DNA from: Marivita sp. | GTDB lineage: Bacteria; Pseudomonadota; Alphaproteobacteria; Rhodobacterales; Rhodobacteraceae | Reading direction: 5' to 3' | Length of the DNA: 64,000 nt | Assembly: GCF_020055675.1 (NCBI RefSeq) | Contig: NZ_JAIPUS010000008.1 | Location: 1 to 64,000 of the forward strand | Shown: positions 16,062 to 24,182 of the stretch, one piece after another | Layout of the letters: every line of letters begins with the position of its first letter | Numbering within the stretch: the stretch's first letter is position 1 | Notes under the pieces: generated by a model | Told to the model about the DNA's origin: nothing | Seen by the model: the letters and a program-made list of their open reading frames with translations, nothing else | The model's database searches: none | Position numbers and translations under genes: made by a program

Positions 16062-17324
16062 ATGTCCGCCGCGCCCACCACCGTCCGTTGCCGCAAGGTG
16101 TTCTACATCCCCGGATACGACCCTTTTCCGGCCCGCCGGTACCGCGAGCTGTACCGCAAGGAAGGCGCAAAACAGGCCGAGATCTCGGGCTACGGGCTGA
16201 GTGTTCAGGCCTCCGACACCGATGAGTCCTTTGGCTGGCACGTCTCTGCCCTGATCGCGGAAAGCCGCGTACACGCCGACATCGAGGTGCTGCGCTGGTC
16301 CGACATTGTCCGCGACAGCATGTCGGCCAGCATTCCCGCAACCTATTGGCAATTGGTGCGCACCAGCTGGATATATATCGGCTCCGGCACGCTGCGGCGA
16401 CTCGCGGCGTTGCCGAAAGGCCCGCTTGTTGCGGCGCTCTACCCGATTGGCGTTTTGCTTCTTCAACTCCTTGCCGCGCTCTTGACGGCGCACCTGGTGG
16501 GCTGGGGTCTCAGCACCGTATTTTCGGCCGCAGTCCTGTGGGCCACCGGGGACGGGACCGGCGTGGACTGGGGCGCGTCGCTGCTCTATTGGGGGCCATT
16601 CTTCGTCATCGTGGTTCTGCTCCTGCGCTGGTTCAAATCATTGGATCGCCGCGTTTTCGCGTATTACCTGATGAATGATTTCGCCTTCTCGGCCAGCCAC
16701 CGTGGCGCCACGCCGCCAGCGTTGCAAACACGGCTGGACGCCTTCCGAACGGTCGTCGACCAGGCCCTGTCGCAGGAGTATGACGAGGTTTTGGTGGTCG
16801 GTCATTCCTCGGGCGCGCATCTGGCGGTTTCGATCCTCGCCGACCTCCTGCGCGACGCGCCGGACCGCCCGGCCCGCCCGGCGCTCGCCTTTCTCAGTAT
16901 CGGGCATGTCATTCCGATGGTGTCTTTCCTGCCCGATGCGCACAAGCTTCGCGCTGACCTGCAATTCCTGTCAGAGCTGGACGAGATCGTCTGGGTCGAT
17001 GTCACCGCCCCCGGCGACGGCTGCGCCTTCGCGCTCTGCGATCCGGTGAGCGTTTCCGGCGTTGCCACCCGGGACAAGCAATGGCCGCTGGTCTTCTCGG
17101 CGCAATTCTCGCGCTCGCTCTCGCCCGAGCTGTGGCAAGAGATCAAGCGCAAGTTCTTTCGACTGCATTTCCAGTATCTCTGTGCCTTCGACCAGCCGCT
17201 GGATTACGATTACTTCCAGATCACCGCGGGCCCGATGACGCTTGGCACCCGCTATGCCCATCGCGCGCCATCGCCAAGCCGAATCGACGTGCCGGTGTCA
17301 AAATACGCCTCGACCGCTCCGTGA
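16062..17324 (+). CDS. Membrane-anchored alpha/beta-hydrolase-like protein
   Basis: This 420-residue protein is not recognised as a named family. A soluble N-terminal part begins with a hydrophobic strand (KVFYIPGYDPFPARRYRELYRKEG), then two or three membrane helices occupy residues about 125-205. The C-terminal part carries DEVLVVGHSSGAHLAVSILADLL, a nucleophile-elbow motif (GHSSG) typical of alpha/beta hydrolases. The start at 16062 is chosen because the longer frame runs through the divergent promoter. Its stop overlaps the P450 start (GTGA), indicating translational coupling. An ester or lipid substrate is a guess. Confidence 0.72.
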   Translation: MSAAPTTVRCRKVFYIPGYDPFPARRYRELYRKEGAKQAEISGYGLSVQASDTDESFGWHVSALIAESRVHADIEVLRWSDIVRDSMSASIPATYWQLVRTSWIYIGSGTLRRLAALPKGPLVAALYPIGVLLLQLLAALLTAHLVGWGLSTVFSAAVLWATGDGTGVDWGASLLYWGPFFVIVVLLLRWFKSLDRRVFAYYLMNDFAFSASHRGATPPALQTRLDAFRTVVDQALSQEYDEVLVVGHSSGAHLAVSILADLLRDAPDRPARPALAFLSIGHVIPMVSFLPDAHKLRADLQFLSELDEIVWVDVTAPGDGCAFALCDPVSVSGVATRDKQWPLVFSAQFSRSLSPELWQEIKRKFFRLHFQYLCAFDQPLDYDYFQITAGPMTLGTRYAHRAPSPSRIDVPVSKYASTAP

Positions 17325-18709
17325 TCCCGCCAAAGCCCCGATCCCGCCCCGACCGCGTCTCGCTCTGGCGCTACATGGCGCTGTTTCGGCGCGATATCCT
17401 TTCGGCCCAGCCCGAACGGCTCTATTCGGCGTGGATGGCCGAGTTTCGCACGCCGTTCTTCCGCTCCTACCTTGCCAATGATGCCGATCTCCTGCGCATG
17501 ATCCTGCGCGACCGCCCGCGCGACTTTCCCAAATCGAACAGGATCGGTGAAGGGCTGCGCCCGCTGCTGGGTGACGCGGTGTTCCTGACCAACGGCGCGA
17601 CATGGGAACGCCAGCGCCGTATCATCGACCCGGCCTTTGAACGCGGGCATCTTGCGGCCTCGCTTCCGGCCATGTGGGACGCGGGCCACGCGATGCTCGA
17701 CCGTGTGCTGCACAGGATCGGCGACGGAGCCGAGGTCGAGATCGAAGAAATCACAAGCCACGCCGCCGCCGATGTGATCTTTCGCACGCTGTTCTCCATC
17801 CCGATAGAGGACGAGATCGCCAGCGCAGTGTTTCACGAATTCCGCGCCTACCAACGCAGCCAGCCGATCCTCAACCTTGCCGCCTTCCTGCCCCTGCCCC
17901 GTTGGGTTCCCCGCTTTCACCGCGCTGACACCAAACGCGCCGCACGGACCATTCGCCGCCTGATCCGGCAGCTTGTGGCCGACCGGCACAGGGCGATCAA
18001 GGCGGGCACCGCACCCGATGACCTGTCCACCCGCATCATGACAACGCCCGATCCGGAAACCGGCGCGTGTTTCACCGAAGCGGAAATGGTGGACCAGGTC
18101 GCGATCTTTTTCCTTGCCGGGCACGAAACCAGCGCCAGCGCGCTGGCCTGGGCGCTCTATCTCTGTGCCGAAGCACCGGACTGGCAGGAGCGCATCGCTG
18201 CCGAGGCGAAGGGCATGACGCAGGCCTCGGAGGTCAAACGTCTGACCACCAGCCGGGACGTGTTCCGCGAGGCTTTGCGGCTCTATCCGCCTGTCCCGAT
18301 GATGGTGCGCGAGACGACCAAGGCCGAGATCTTCCGCAAACGCAGCGTCCCCAAGGGTGCGCAACTGGTGCTGAGTCCCTGGCACTTGCACCGGCATAAG
18401 CGACTCTGGGATAACCCGGACGCATTCGACCCCGCCCGATGGCAAACCGACGCAACCCGCCAATCGCTCCGCGAGGCCTATATCCCGTTCAGCGCGGGTC
18501 CCCGCGTCTGCCCGGGCGCGGGCTTTGCGATGGCCGAAGGACCGCTGCTGCTGTCCCTGATGCTGCGGTCCGTCGCCCTGTCGCCCCTGCCGGGCAAAAC
18601 GCCTGTGCCGGTGGCACATCTGACGGTACGGGCGCGCGACGGGATATGGCTTCACGCCCGGCCGCGGCGCAACGGGGCCACAAATACCCAAGGATCGCAA
18701 AACGGTTAG
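17321..18709 (+). CDS. Cytochrome P450
   Basis: This 462-residue P450 has all core motifs: the I-helix AGHETSASALAW with the oxygen-activating acidic-alcohol pair, the K-helix EALRLYPP (ExxR), and the haem-binding FSAGPRVCPGAGFA with Cys397. The sequence style (FFLAGHETSA, PFSAGPRVCPGAGFA, HRHKRLWDNPDAFDP) recalls fatty-acid or terpene hydroxylases of bacterial class I, but the substrate cannot be assigned. No ferredoxin or reductase is adjacent. Start is GTG at 17321, overlapping the previous gene's TGA by 4 bases. Confidence 0.92.
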   Translation: MIPPKPRSRPDRVSLWRYMALFRRDILSAQPERLYSAWMAEFRTPFFRSYLANDADLLRMILRDRPRDFPKSNRIGEGLRPLLGDAVFLTNGATWERQRRIIDPAFERGHLAASLPAMWDAGHAMLDRVLHRIGDGAEVEIEEITSHAAADVIFRTLFSIPIEDEIASAVFHEFRAYQRSQPILNLAAFLPLPRWVPRFHRADTKRAARTIRRLIRQLVADRHRAIKAGTAPDDLSTRIMTTPDPETGACFTEAEMVDQVAIFFLAGHETSASALAWALYLCAEAPDWQERIAAEAKGMTQASEVKRLTTSRDVFREALRLYPPVPMMVRETTKAEIFRKRSVPKGAQLVLSPWHLHRHKRLWDNPDAFDPARWQTDATRQSLREAYIPFSAGPRVCPGAGFAMAEGPLLLSLMLRSVALSPLPGKTPVPVAHLTVRARDGIWLHARPRRNGATNTQGSQNG

Positions 18710-18719
18710 CGCTAACCGT
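18702..18719 (+). promoter_or_regulatory. LacI-type operator palindrome upstream of class I aldolase gene
   Basis: ACGGTTAGCGCTAACCGT is a perfect 18-bp palindrome with the central TTAGCGCTAA usual for LacI/GalR-family operators. It overlaps the P450 stop codon and lies 78 bases before the aldolase start. No T-run follows, which argues against a terminator. The cognate regulator is not in the window. Confidence 0.5.
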
Positions 18720-18796
18720 CTGGAAATCCACTATCTTTCATGGCTTGTCTGATCTAGGAAATCGGATAACCGGACCAGAAACCTTGGGAACACCAC

Positions 18797-19684
18797 ATGA
18801 CCGACACCGTTATGGCAGACCGCATTGCAACCGGCGCGGGCTTTATCGCAGCCCTTGACCAGAGTGGCGGTTCCACCCCGAAAGCGCTGCGCCTCTATGG
18901 CATCAAAGAAGAGGCCTACAGCACCGACGCCGAGATGTTCGGACTCATCCACGACATGCGCTGCCGCATCATGACAGCCCCCGATTTCAACTCGGAGAAA
19001 GTGCTGGGCGCGATCCTGTTCGAACGCACCATGCGCGATTCGGTCGAAGGCACACCGGTCCCCACCTACCTCTGGCAAAAGCGCGGCGTGGTCCCGTTTC
19101 TCAAGATCGACAAGGGACTCGAGGAAAAGGTCAATGGCGTTCAGCTCATGAAGCCGATCCCGGGACTTGACGCGCTTCTTGCCGAGGCAAAACCGATGGG
19201 TGTATTCGGAACCAAGGAACGGTCAGTGATCCACGCGGCGGATCCCACGGGCATCAAGGACATTGTGTCCCAGCAATTTGAAGTCGCCAAGTCCGTCATT
19301 GATGCCGGCTTGGTGCCGATCCTCGAACCCGAGGTCGACATCAACAGCCCCAGCAAGGCCGCGGCAGAGGATATTCTTCACGACGAGATCCTCGCCCATC
19401 TCGATGCACTGGATGGCGACAAGATCGTGATGCTCAAACTGACGATCCCGACCGAGGACGGCCGGTATACCGACCTGTCCAATCACGCCCGCGTTCTGCG
19501 TGTCGTGGCCTTGTCGGGCGGCTACACCACCGACGACGCCTGCGACCGTCTTGCGCGGAACCCGAAAATGATTGCCAGCTTTTCGCGCGCACTGGCCGAA
19601 GGCCTGTCGAAACAACAATCGGAGGCCGAATTCAACGCCGCACTTGGTGGCAACATCAACAAGATTTTCACAGCCTCCAGGTGA
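18797..19684 (+). CDS. Fructose-bisphosphate aldolase, class I
   Basis: This 295-residue class I (Schiff-base) aldolase cleaves fructose 1,6-bisphosphate to triose phosphates. Features are FIAALDQSGGSTPKAL near the N terminus, ILFERTMRD, the WQKRGVVPFLKIDKGL segment, EPEVDI, and the VMLKLTIP strand carrying the Schiff-base Lys. Length is normal. It is monocistronic with its own promoter region and a LacI-like palindrome upstream, suggesting sugar-responsive control. Confidence 0.93.
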   Translation: MTDTVMADRIATGAGFIAALDQSGGSTPKALRLYGIKEEAYSTDAEMFGLIHDMRCRIMTAPDFNSEKVLGAILFERTMRDSVEGTPVPTYLWQKRGVVPFLKIDKGLEEKVNGVQLMKPIPGLDALLAEAKPMGVFGTKERSVIHAADPTGIKDIVSQQFEVAKSVIDAGLVPILEPEVDINSPSKAAAEDILHDEILAHLDALDGDKIVMLKLTIPTEDGRYTDLSNHARVLRVVALSGGYTTDDACDRLARNPKMIASFSRALAEGLSKQQSEAEFNAALGGNINKIFTASR

Positions 19685-19711
19685 TCTCACGCACGCAGCA
19701 ACGGGCCCGGG

Positions 19712-20875
19712 TCAGGCGTGCGACCCGGGTCCGGACGACGGGCGTACCCCGGTATACGTAATCCTGCGCAAAACCAGCTCGAAGGGGCCTTGCGAAAACC
19801 ATGCTCGCCAGAGCGTCAGCAGTCCGATCAAGACACCCGTTACACCGATCGCCATGGCGACGGCAGTGGCGCGGCTGACCTCTTCCCAAAGGTCAAGACC
19901 ATAGCCCGCAAAGACCGTCGACAGGATGATTGACTGGCCAAGGTAGATGCTCAAGCTCGATCCGCCCGCTGCCAGCACGCGGTGCATCATCGGTCCCGGC
20001 GCCTGCGCCAAAGCGGCAATCAGGCCAAGATAGCCCAAGGTCGTCACAGGCGCAGCCACCACCACCAACGCGGCACCCGGAACTGTCGCGCCCCATTGCC
20101 ACATCGCCGCACCCAGCAGGCTCAGCCCCACCCCCGGCAGCAGGCACCACCGGCGCGCCCGATGCCACAACGGGTGGCCTTGGTTGTCGATCATCCCGGA
20201 TTTCACCGCCGCAAGCCCAAGGCAGAACCAGCCGAGCGCCGAAAGACCTTGCGCGATGAGGGCCACGGGCAATGTAAAGACGAATCCCACGGTTCGGAAC
20301 TGCGCCGCGTCGCGAAAGCTGTCACCGCTCAGCACCCGATCCTCCAGCGTCAGAAAAGCCGGCGGATAGTCCGAGGGCATCAGCAAAAGCGGCGTGCCAA
20401 GCGCCACTTGCGCGATCAAGAGTCCGGCCCCGAGCCGGACAAGGCGGTCCGCCTCCCAATCGCGGAGCCGGTAAAGAATTGACCCCATGATGGCATAAAT
20501 CACGAGGATATCGCCCGGAAAGAACAGGCAGCCATGCGCGAGACCGAAAATCAGCAACCCGATCATGCGGTTGCGATACATCTTGCCGAACCGCAGGCCA
20601 CGGCGCTGCGCCGACCGCATCATGAAGGCCAGACCGACGCCAAACATGAAGGAGAACAAACCATAGGTCTTGAGCAGCGCCAGACCGTTCACCAGCCAGA
20701 GCGTGACCGCGTCCGAGGTGGTTACGGCAATCGGATCGGTCAGGTTGTGCAGAACCGAGAACGCGATGTACTGCACGTTCACGATGACGATCCCGAACAG
20801 CGCAAACAGCCGAAGATAATCGGGCATCAGGGCGCGGGGCGGTCGGGTCATGGCGCGATTTGAAATGGCAGTCAT
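19712..20875 (-). CDS. DUF418 family membrane protein
   Basis: This 387-residue polytopic protein has about ten hydrophobic helices. It opens PDYLRLFALFGIVIVNVQYIAF, includes FSFMFGVGLAFMMRSAQRRG and ends LTLWRAWFSQGPFELVLRRITY, the DUF418 C-terminal motif (W...GPxExxxR). Function is unknown; some homologues are annotated as transport-related. Its start lies 14 bases after the stop of the DUF924 gene on the same strand, so they are co-transcribed. ATG at 20851 is an alternative start. Confidence 0.88.
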   Translation of the reverse strand: MTAISNRAMTRPPRALMPDYLRLFALFGIVIVNVQYIAFSVLHNLTDPIAVTTSDAVTLWLVNGLALLKTYGLFSFMFGVGLAFMMRSAQRRGLRFGKMYRNRMIGLLIFGLAHGCLFFPGDILVIYAIMGSILYRLRDWEADRLVRLGAGLLIAQVALGTPLLLMPSDYPPAFLTLEDRVLSGDSFRDAAQFRTVGFVFTLPVALIAQGLSALGWFCLGLAAVKSGMIDNQGHPLWHRARRWCLLPGVGLSLLGAAMWQWGATVPGAALVVVAAPVTTLGYLGLIAALAQAPGPMMHRVLAAGGSSLSIYLGQSIILSTVFAGYGLDLWEEVSRATAVAMAIGVTGVLIGLLTLWRAWFSQGPFELVLRRITYTGVRPSSGPGSHA

Positions 20876-20889
20876 GATACCGCGAAAGG

Positions 20890-21468
20890 TTAGCTGGCCT
20901 TTTTCAATTCCTCAACGGTTGACCCGTAGCCACCGCCATCGACATAGCTCCGTTCGATCGGGGTGAAGTGGCGATCCAGTGCATCGTTGCGGTAGGGAAA
21001 GCGGCCGAACTTTCGGATCACCTCTCGATGCGCGCGGGCATGCAGCAGGTTGCTGCCGCCGTGCTCTGGCATCCGTTCCATCAGCAAGCGCACACAGCGG
21101 TCCTGATCACACAGGTTCTCCGAATGCATCAGCGGCAGGTAGAAGAACTGCCGCGCCGGCTCGTCAATCTTCAAATCCCAGTTCTTGCCAATGGCCTGCT
21201 TGGCCGCTGCCAAGGCAAAGCGATCCGACGAGAACGCCGTGCCACTGCCACGGAACATGTTGCGCGGGAATTGATCCAGCAGGATGATATAGGCCAGTGT
21301 TCCTGTCGGATAGGTCAGCCACAGCGCGTGGCGTCCATGCATGGCGCCGGACCAGCCCGCTTCGAATTGGTCGCGGATTTCCTGGTCGAGCGCATCATCC
21401 GCCCGGTACCATCCGCTTGGCCCAACCTCGTCCAACCAGAAACTCAATACCTTTTCAGGCGTGACCAT
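20890..21468 (-). CDS. DUF924 family protein
   Basis: This 192-residue soluble protein is of the DUF924 (YsdA-like helical) family. Signatures are VLSFWLDEVGPSGWYRADDALD at the N terminus, LAYIILLDQFPRNMFRGSGTAFSSD and FFYLPLMHSE. The family is helical and TPR-like, with no established biochemical role. The start at 21468 follows GGGAGAG; a longer frame extends upstream but lacks similarity. It lies between an MFS gene and a DUF418 gene on the same strand. Confidence 0.88.
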   Translation of the reverse strand: MVTPEKVLSFWLDEVGPSGWYRADDALDQEIRDQFEAGWSGAMHGRHALWLTYPTGTLAYIILLDQFPRNMFRGSGTAFSSDRFALAAAKQAIGKNWDLKIDEPARQFFYLPLMHSENLCDQDRCVRLLMERMPEHGGSNLLHARAHREVIRKFGRFPYRNDALDRHFTPIERSYVDGGGYGSTVEELKKAS

Positions 21469-21597
21469 GTCTCTCTCCCGGTCTTGCAGATGGTCAGTCA
21501 TCAGTCGCTTTGAGCCTAGACAAGGATATACGCTGGCAACAGTCACATTTCATTGCACAACCGTCATAACCCGCACGCGCGTTTCAAGGCCCGGCAA

Positions 21598-22902
21598 TCA
21601 ATGCGGCCCGGCGGTATCCGCCGTCATGTCGCCGGCCTCCTCTGCCGCCTGCGCTTCTGCTTCGGCTTCGGCGGTTTCGATGGCCCATTCCTGGGCGTAT
21701 TCGACGCTCACCGGCGATGCCGTCGGCATCACGCGCTGGTAGGCGCTGATGTCATCCGACGACGGCGCGGCACGCTGTGTCATGCGGTAGATGGCATAGC
21801 CCGCCAGTGCGAACAGAAAAACAGCAAGCAAAAGGAAATATCCCGGCGGCCCCATCATCTGCATCGCGTAACCGATGATGATCGGACCCGCGATCGCACT
21901 GACCCCGTTCACGAACAACAACCCGGCTGATGCCGACGCCATGTCATCGTGTTGAAGGAAGTCGTTGGTATAGGCGATGAGCAGCGAATAAAGCGGGTTG
22001 GACAACCCTCCGATCAGGAACGCCGCGGCTAGCAGGACTTGGAAATTGCCGCCAAGGCTCATGCCCATCAGCGAGGCCAGCCCGGCGATCAGCGCCGACA
22101 ATGCGATCAGCACACGCCGGTCGAAGCGGTCCGACAGCCATCCCACCGGATACTGGAAGATCAGCGCTCCGACATAGAACGCGGCTGTAAAAAGCGGAAT
22201 CTGGGCGATACTCAATCCGGCTTCGGTGGCATAGACCGCCGCCATGCCGAACTGCGCGGCAAAGACGCCGCCCATCAGGAACATCCCGACACAGCCCAGG
22301 GGTGACGCGCTGAACAACTCTTTCAGCGTCATGGGTTTGGTGCCTTCAAACGCCGGGGTCGGCGAGATCGACAGCAGGATCGGCGCAAAGGAAATCGAGA
22401 CCAGCACCGACGGGATCACGAACAACAGGTATCCGGACGGATCCGGCACCACCAGCAAACCCTGCGCGATGATGATGCCCAGCATCTGAACGATCATGTA
22501 GGCCGAAAGCGACTGGCCCCGCGTTTCGTTGGTTGTCGAATTGTTGAGCCAGCTTTCCGCCGTGACGTACACGCCGCAGAAACAAAAGCCGATGACCACG
22601 CGCCCAAAGATCCATGCGATCGGGTCCTGGAAGGTCGGGAACAGCAAAAGCGCCGCCGACACGAGCGACCCCAGCGCGGCAAAGACCCGCACATGGCCGA
22701 CCCGGCGGATCATGTTCGGCGTCACGCGCGAGGCGACGAGAAACCCGGCGAAATAGGCCGACATGACGATCGACATCTGCACCGCCGAAAAGCCGAGATT
22801 TGATCCGCGCACACCAAGCAATGTGCCTTGCAGCCCGTTGCCCAGCATCAGCAACAGCATCCCCAGCAAAAGCGGCCAAGAGGTTCGAATGACAGTCAAC
22901 AT
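21598..22902 (-). CDS. MFS transporter, YcaD-like
   Basis: This 434-residue major-facilitator protein has twelve helices. The first helix is WPLLLGMLLLMLGNGLQGTLLGVR, the inter-helix loop motif is GWLSDRFDRR, and FCFCGVYVTAESWLNN matches the YcaD-type MFS branch. The substrate is unknown. The C-terminal tail is rich in Ala and Glu. It follows queA on the same strand with a 122-base gap. Confidence 0.88.
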   Translation of the reverse strand: MLTVIRTSWPLLLGMLLLMLGNGLQGTLLGVRGSNLGFSAVQMSIVMSAYFAGFLVASRVTPNMIRRVGHVRVFAALGSLVSAALLLFPTFQDPIAWIFGRVVIGFCFCGVYVTAESWLNNSTTNETRGQSLSAYMIVQMLGIIIAQGLLVVPDPSGYLLFVIPSVLVSISFAPILLSISPTPAFEGTKPMTLKELFSASPLGCVGMFLMGGVFAAQFGMAAVYATEAGLSIAQIPLFTAAFYVGALIFQYPVGWLSDRFDRRVLIALSALIAGLASLMGMSLGGNFQVLLAAAFLIGGLSNPLYSLLIAYTNDFLQHDDMASASAGLLFVNGVSAIAGPIIIGYAMQMMGPPGYFLLLAVFLFALAGYAIYRMTQRAAPSSDDISAYQRVMPTASPVSVEYAQEWAIETAEAEAEAQAAEEAGDMTADTAGPH

Positions 22903-23024
22903 GCTACTTCCTTTGACGACCGTCGCCGCCCTGGCGCCGTTATGCGTCCCAGCTCATCCAAAACCGGATCAGCGAGAGGTCACAGGCACGAATAATGGCA
23001 CGATTCTCAATGCCCGACACGGCG

Positions 23025-24086
23025 CTAACCGGGTTTGGAATCCGGGACAAGAAGTGAACTGTCACCATAGGAAAAAAACCGGTACCGCTGTGCGATGGCG
23101 TGGGCATAGATGTCCTTGATGCGGTCATGCCCCATCAAGGCGGAGACCAGCATCAGCAGGGTTGATTTCGGCAGGTGAAAATTGGTCATCAAGCCGTCTG
23201 TCACCGCGAACTCGAACCCCGGATAGATGAAGATATCCGTATCCCCCTCCCACGGCTGGATGGTGCCGCCACGCGCCGCGCTTTCGATCAGCCGCAGGGC
23301 GGTTGTGCCCACCGGGATCACGCGCCCGCCCGCAGCCTTGGTCGCGGCGATCTCGGCCGCGGCGGTGTCGCTCACCTGCCCCCATTCGGCGTGCATCTTG
23401 TGGGTGGTCACGTCCTCGACCTTGACCGGAAGAAAGGTGCCGGCACCCACATGAAGCGTGACAAAGCTCAGACCGACACCGCGGGCTTGCAACGCCTCCA
23501 GCAAGGATGCATCGAAATGCAGGGACGCGGTGGGCGCGGCCACTGCGCCAGACTTGCGCGCCCAGACGGTCTGGTAATCCTGCTTGTCGCGCGCGTCGGC
23601 GGGCCGTTTCGCGGCAATATAGGGCGGCAGCGGCATCGCTCCTGCCTCGGCCAGGGCGGCGTCGAAATCATCGCCATGAAGGTTGAAGCGCAACAGCGCC
23701 TGCCCGTCCCGGCGCGCCTCAAGACGCGCCGTCAGGTCGGACGAGAATGCCACGTCTTCGCCCTCGCGCAGTTTCTTGAGCGGCTTGACCAGCGCGGCCC
23801 ATGTCCCGTCCGCTTGCGGCTCAAGCAATGTTACCTCGATCCGCGCCTCGGACGGTCCGGTAGCACCGGTCCGCCGCCGCACGCCAAAAAGGCGCGCCGG
23901 GATCACCTTGGTGTCGTTCAGCACCAGCCGATCGGTGGGATGCAGGATATCCGGCAAATCCCGCACGATGCGATCCGCGATCCCCCCGTGCTCTGCGTGC
24001 AAGAGCCGCGCCGAAGACCTTGGCACGGCGGGCCGTGTGGCGATCAGCTCGTCAGGCAGGTCGAAATCGAAATCGCTGAGTTTCAT
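23025..24086 (-). CDS. queA: S-adenosylmethionine:tRNA ribosyltransferase-isomerase
   Basis: This 353-residue enzyme adds the epoxy-cyclopentanediol group in queuosine synthesis at the wobble base of GUN anticodons. Full-length motifs are present: [63 protein letters not shown], and [17 protein letters not shown]. It sits 94 bases after the AsmA-like gene, separated by twin hairpins. Confidence 0.96.
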   Translation of the reverse strand: MKLSDFDFDLPDELIATRPAVPRSSARLLHAEHGGIADRIVRDLPDILHPTDRLVLNDTKVIPARLFGVRRRTGATGPSEARIEVTLLEPQADGTWAALVKPLKKLREGEDVAFSSDLTARLEARRDGQALLRFNLHGDDFDAALAEAGAMPLPPYIAAKRPADARDKQDYQTVWARKSGAVAAPTASLHFDASLLEALQARGVGLSFVTLHVGAGTFLPVKVEDVTTHKMHAEWGQVSDTAAAEIAATKAAGGRVIPVGTTALRLIESAARGGTIQPWEGDTDIFIYPGFEFAVTDGLMTNFHLPKSTLLMLVSALMGHDRIKDIYAHAIAQRYRFFSYGDSSLLVPDSKPG

Positions 24087-24142
24087 GGGTCATCCGAAGA
24101 AGAGAAGGATGCGACAGCTCATACCGAAGGCGAAGGCGCAAC

Positions 24143-24182
24143 AAAAGCGGTCATCGCTTTTGAAAATCCGGGATCGGATTTT
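24143..24182 (-). terminator. Twin hairpins at the end of the AsmA-like gene
   Basis: On the minus strand AAAATCCG-ATCC-CGGATTTT (24182-24163, overlapping the TAA stop) is followed by AAAAGCG-ATGAC-CGCTTTT (24161-24143). Both are perfect stems and the U-rich 3' arms suit intrinsic termination. Such tandem arrangements recur at other gene ends in this window. Confidence 0.7.

Noticed and set aside
16062-17324. Extended start at 15903 for the alpha/beta-hydrolase-like gene
   Set aside because: The extra 53 residues run through the divergent promoter region and into the DUF4345 gene; ATG 16062 begins the protein-like sequence.
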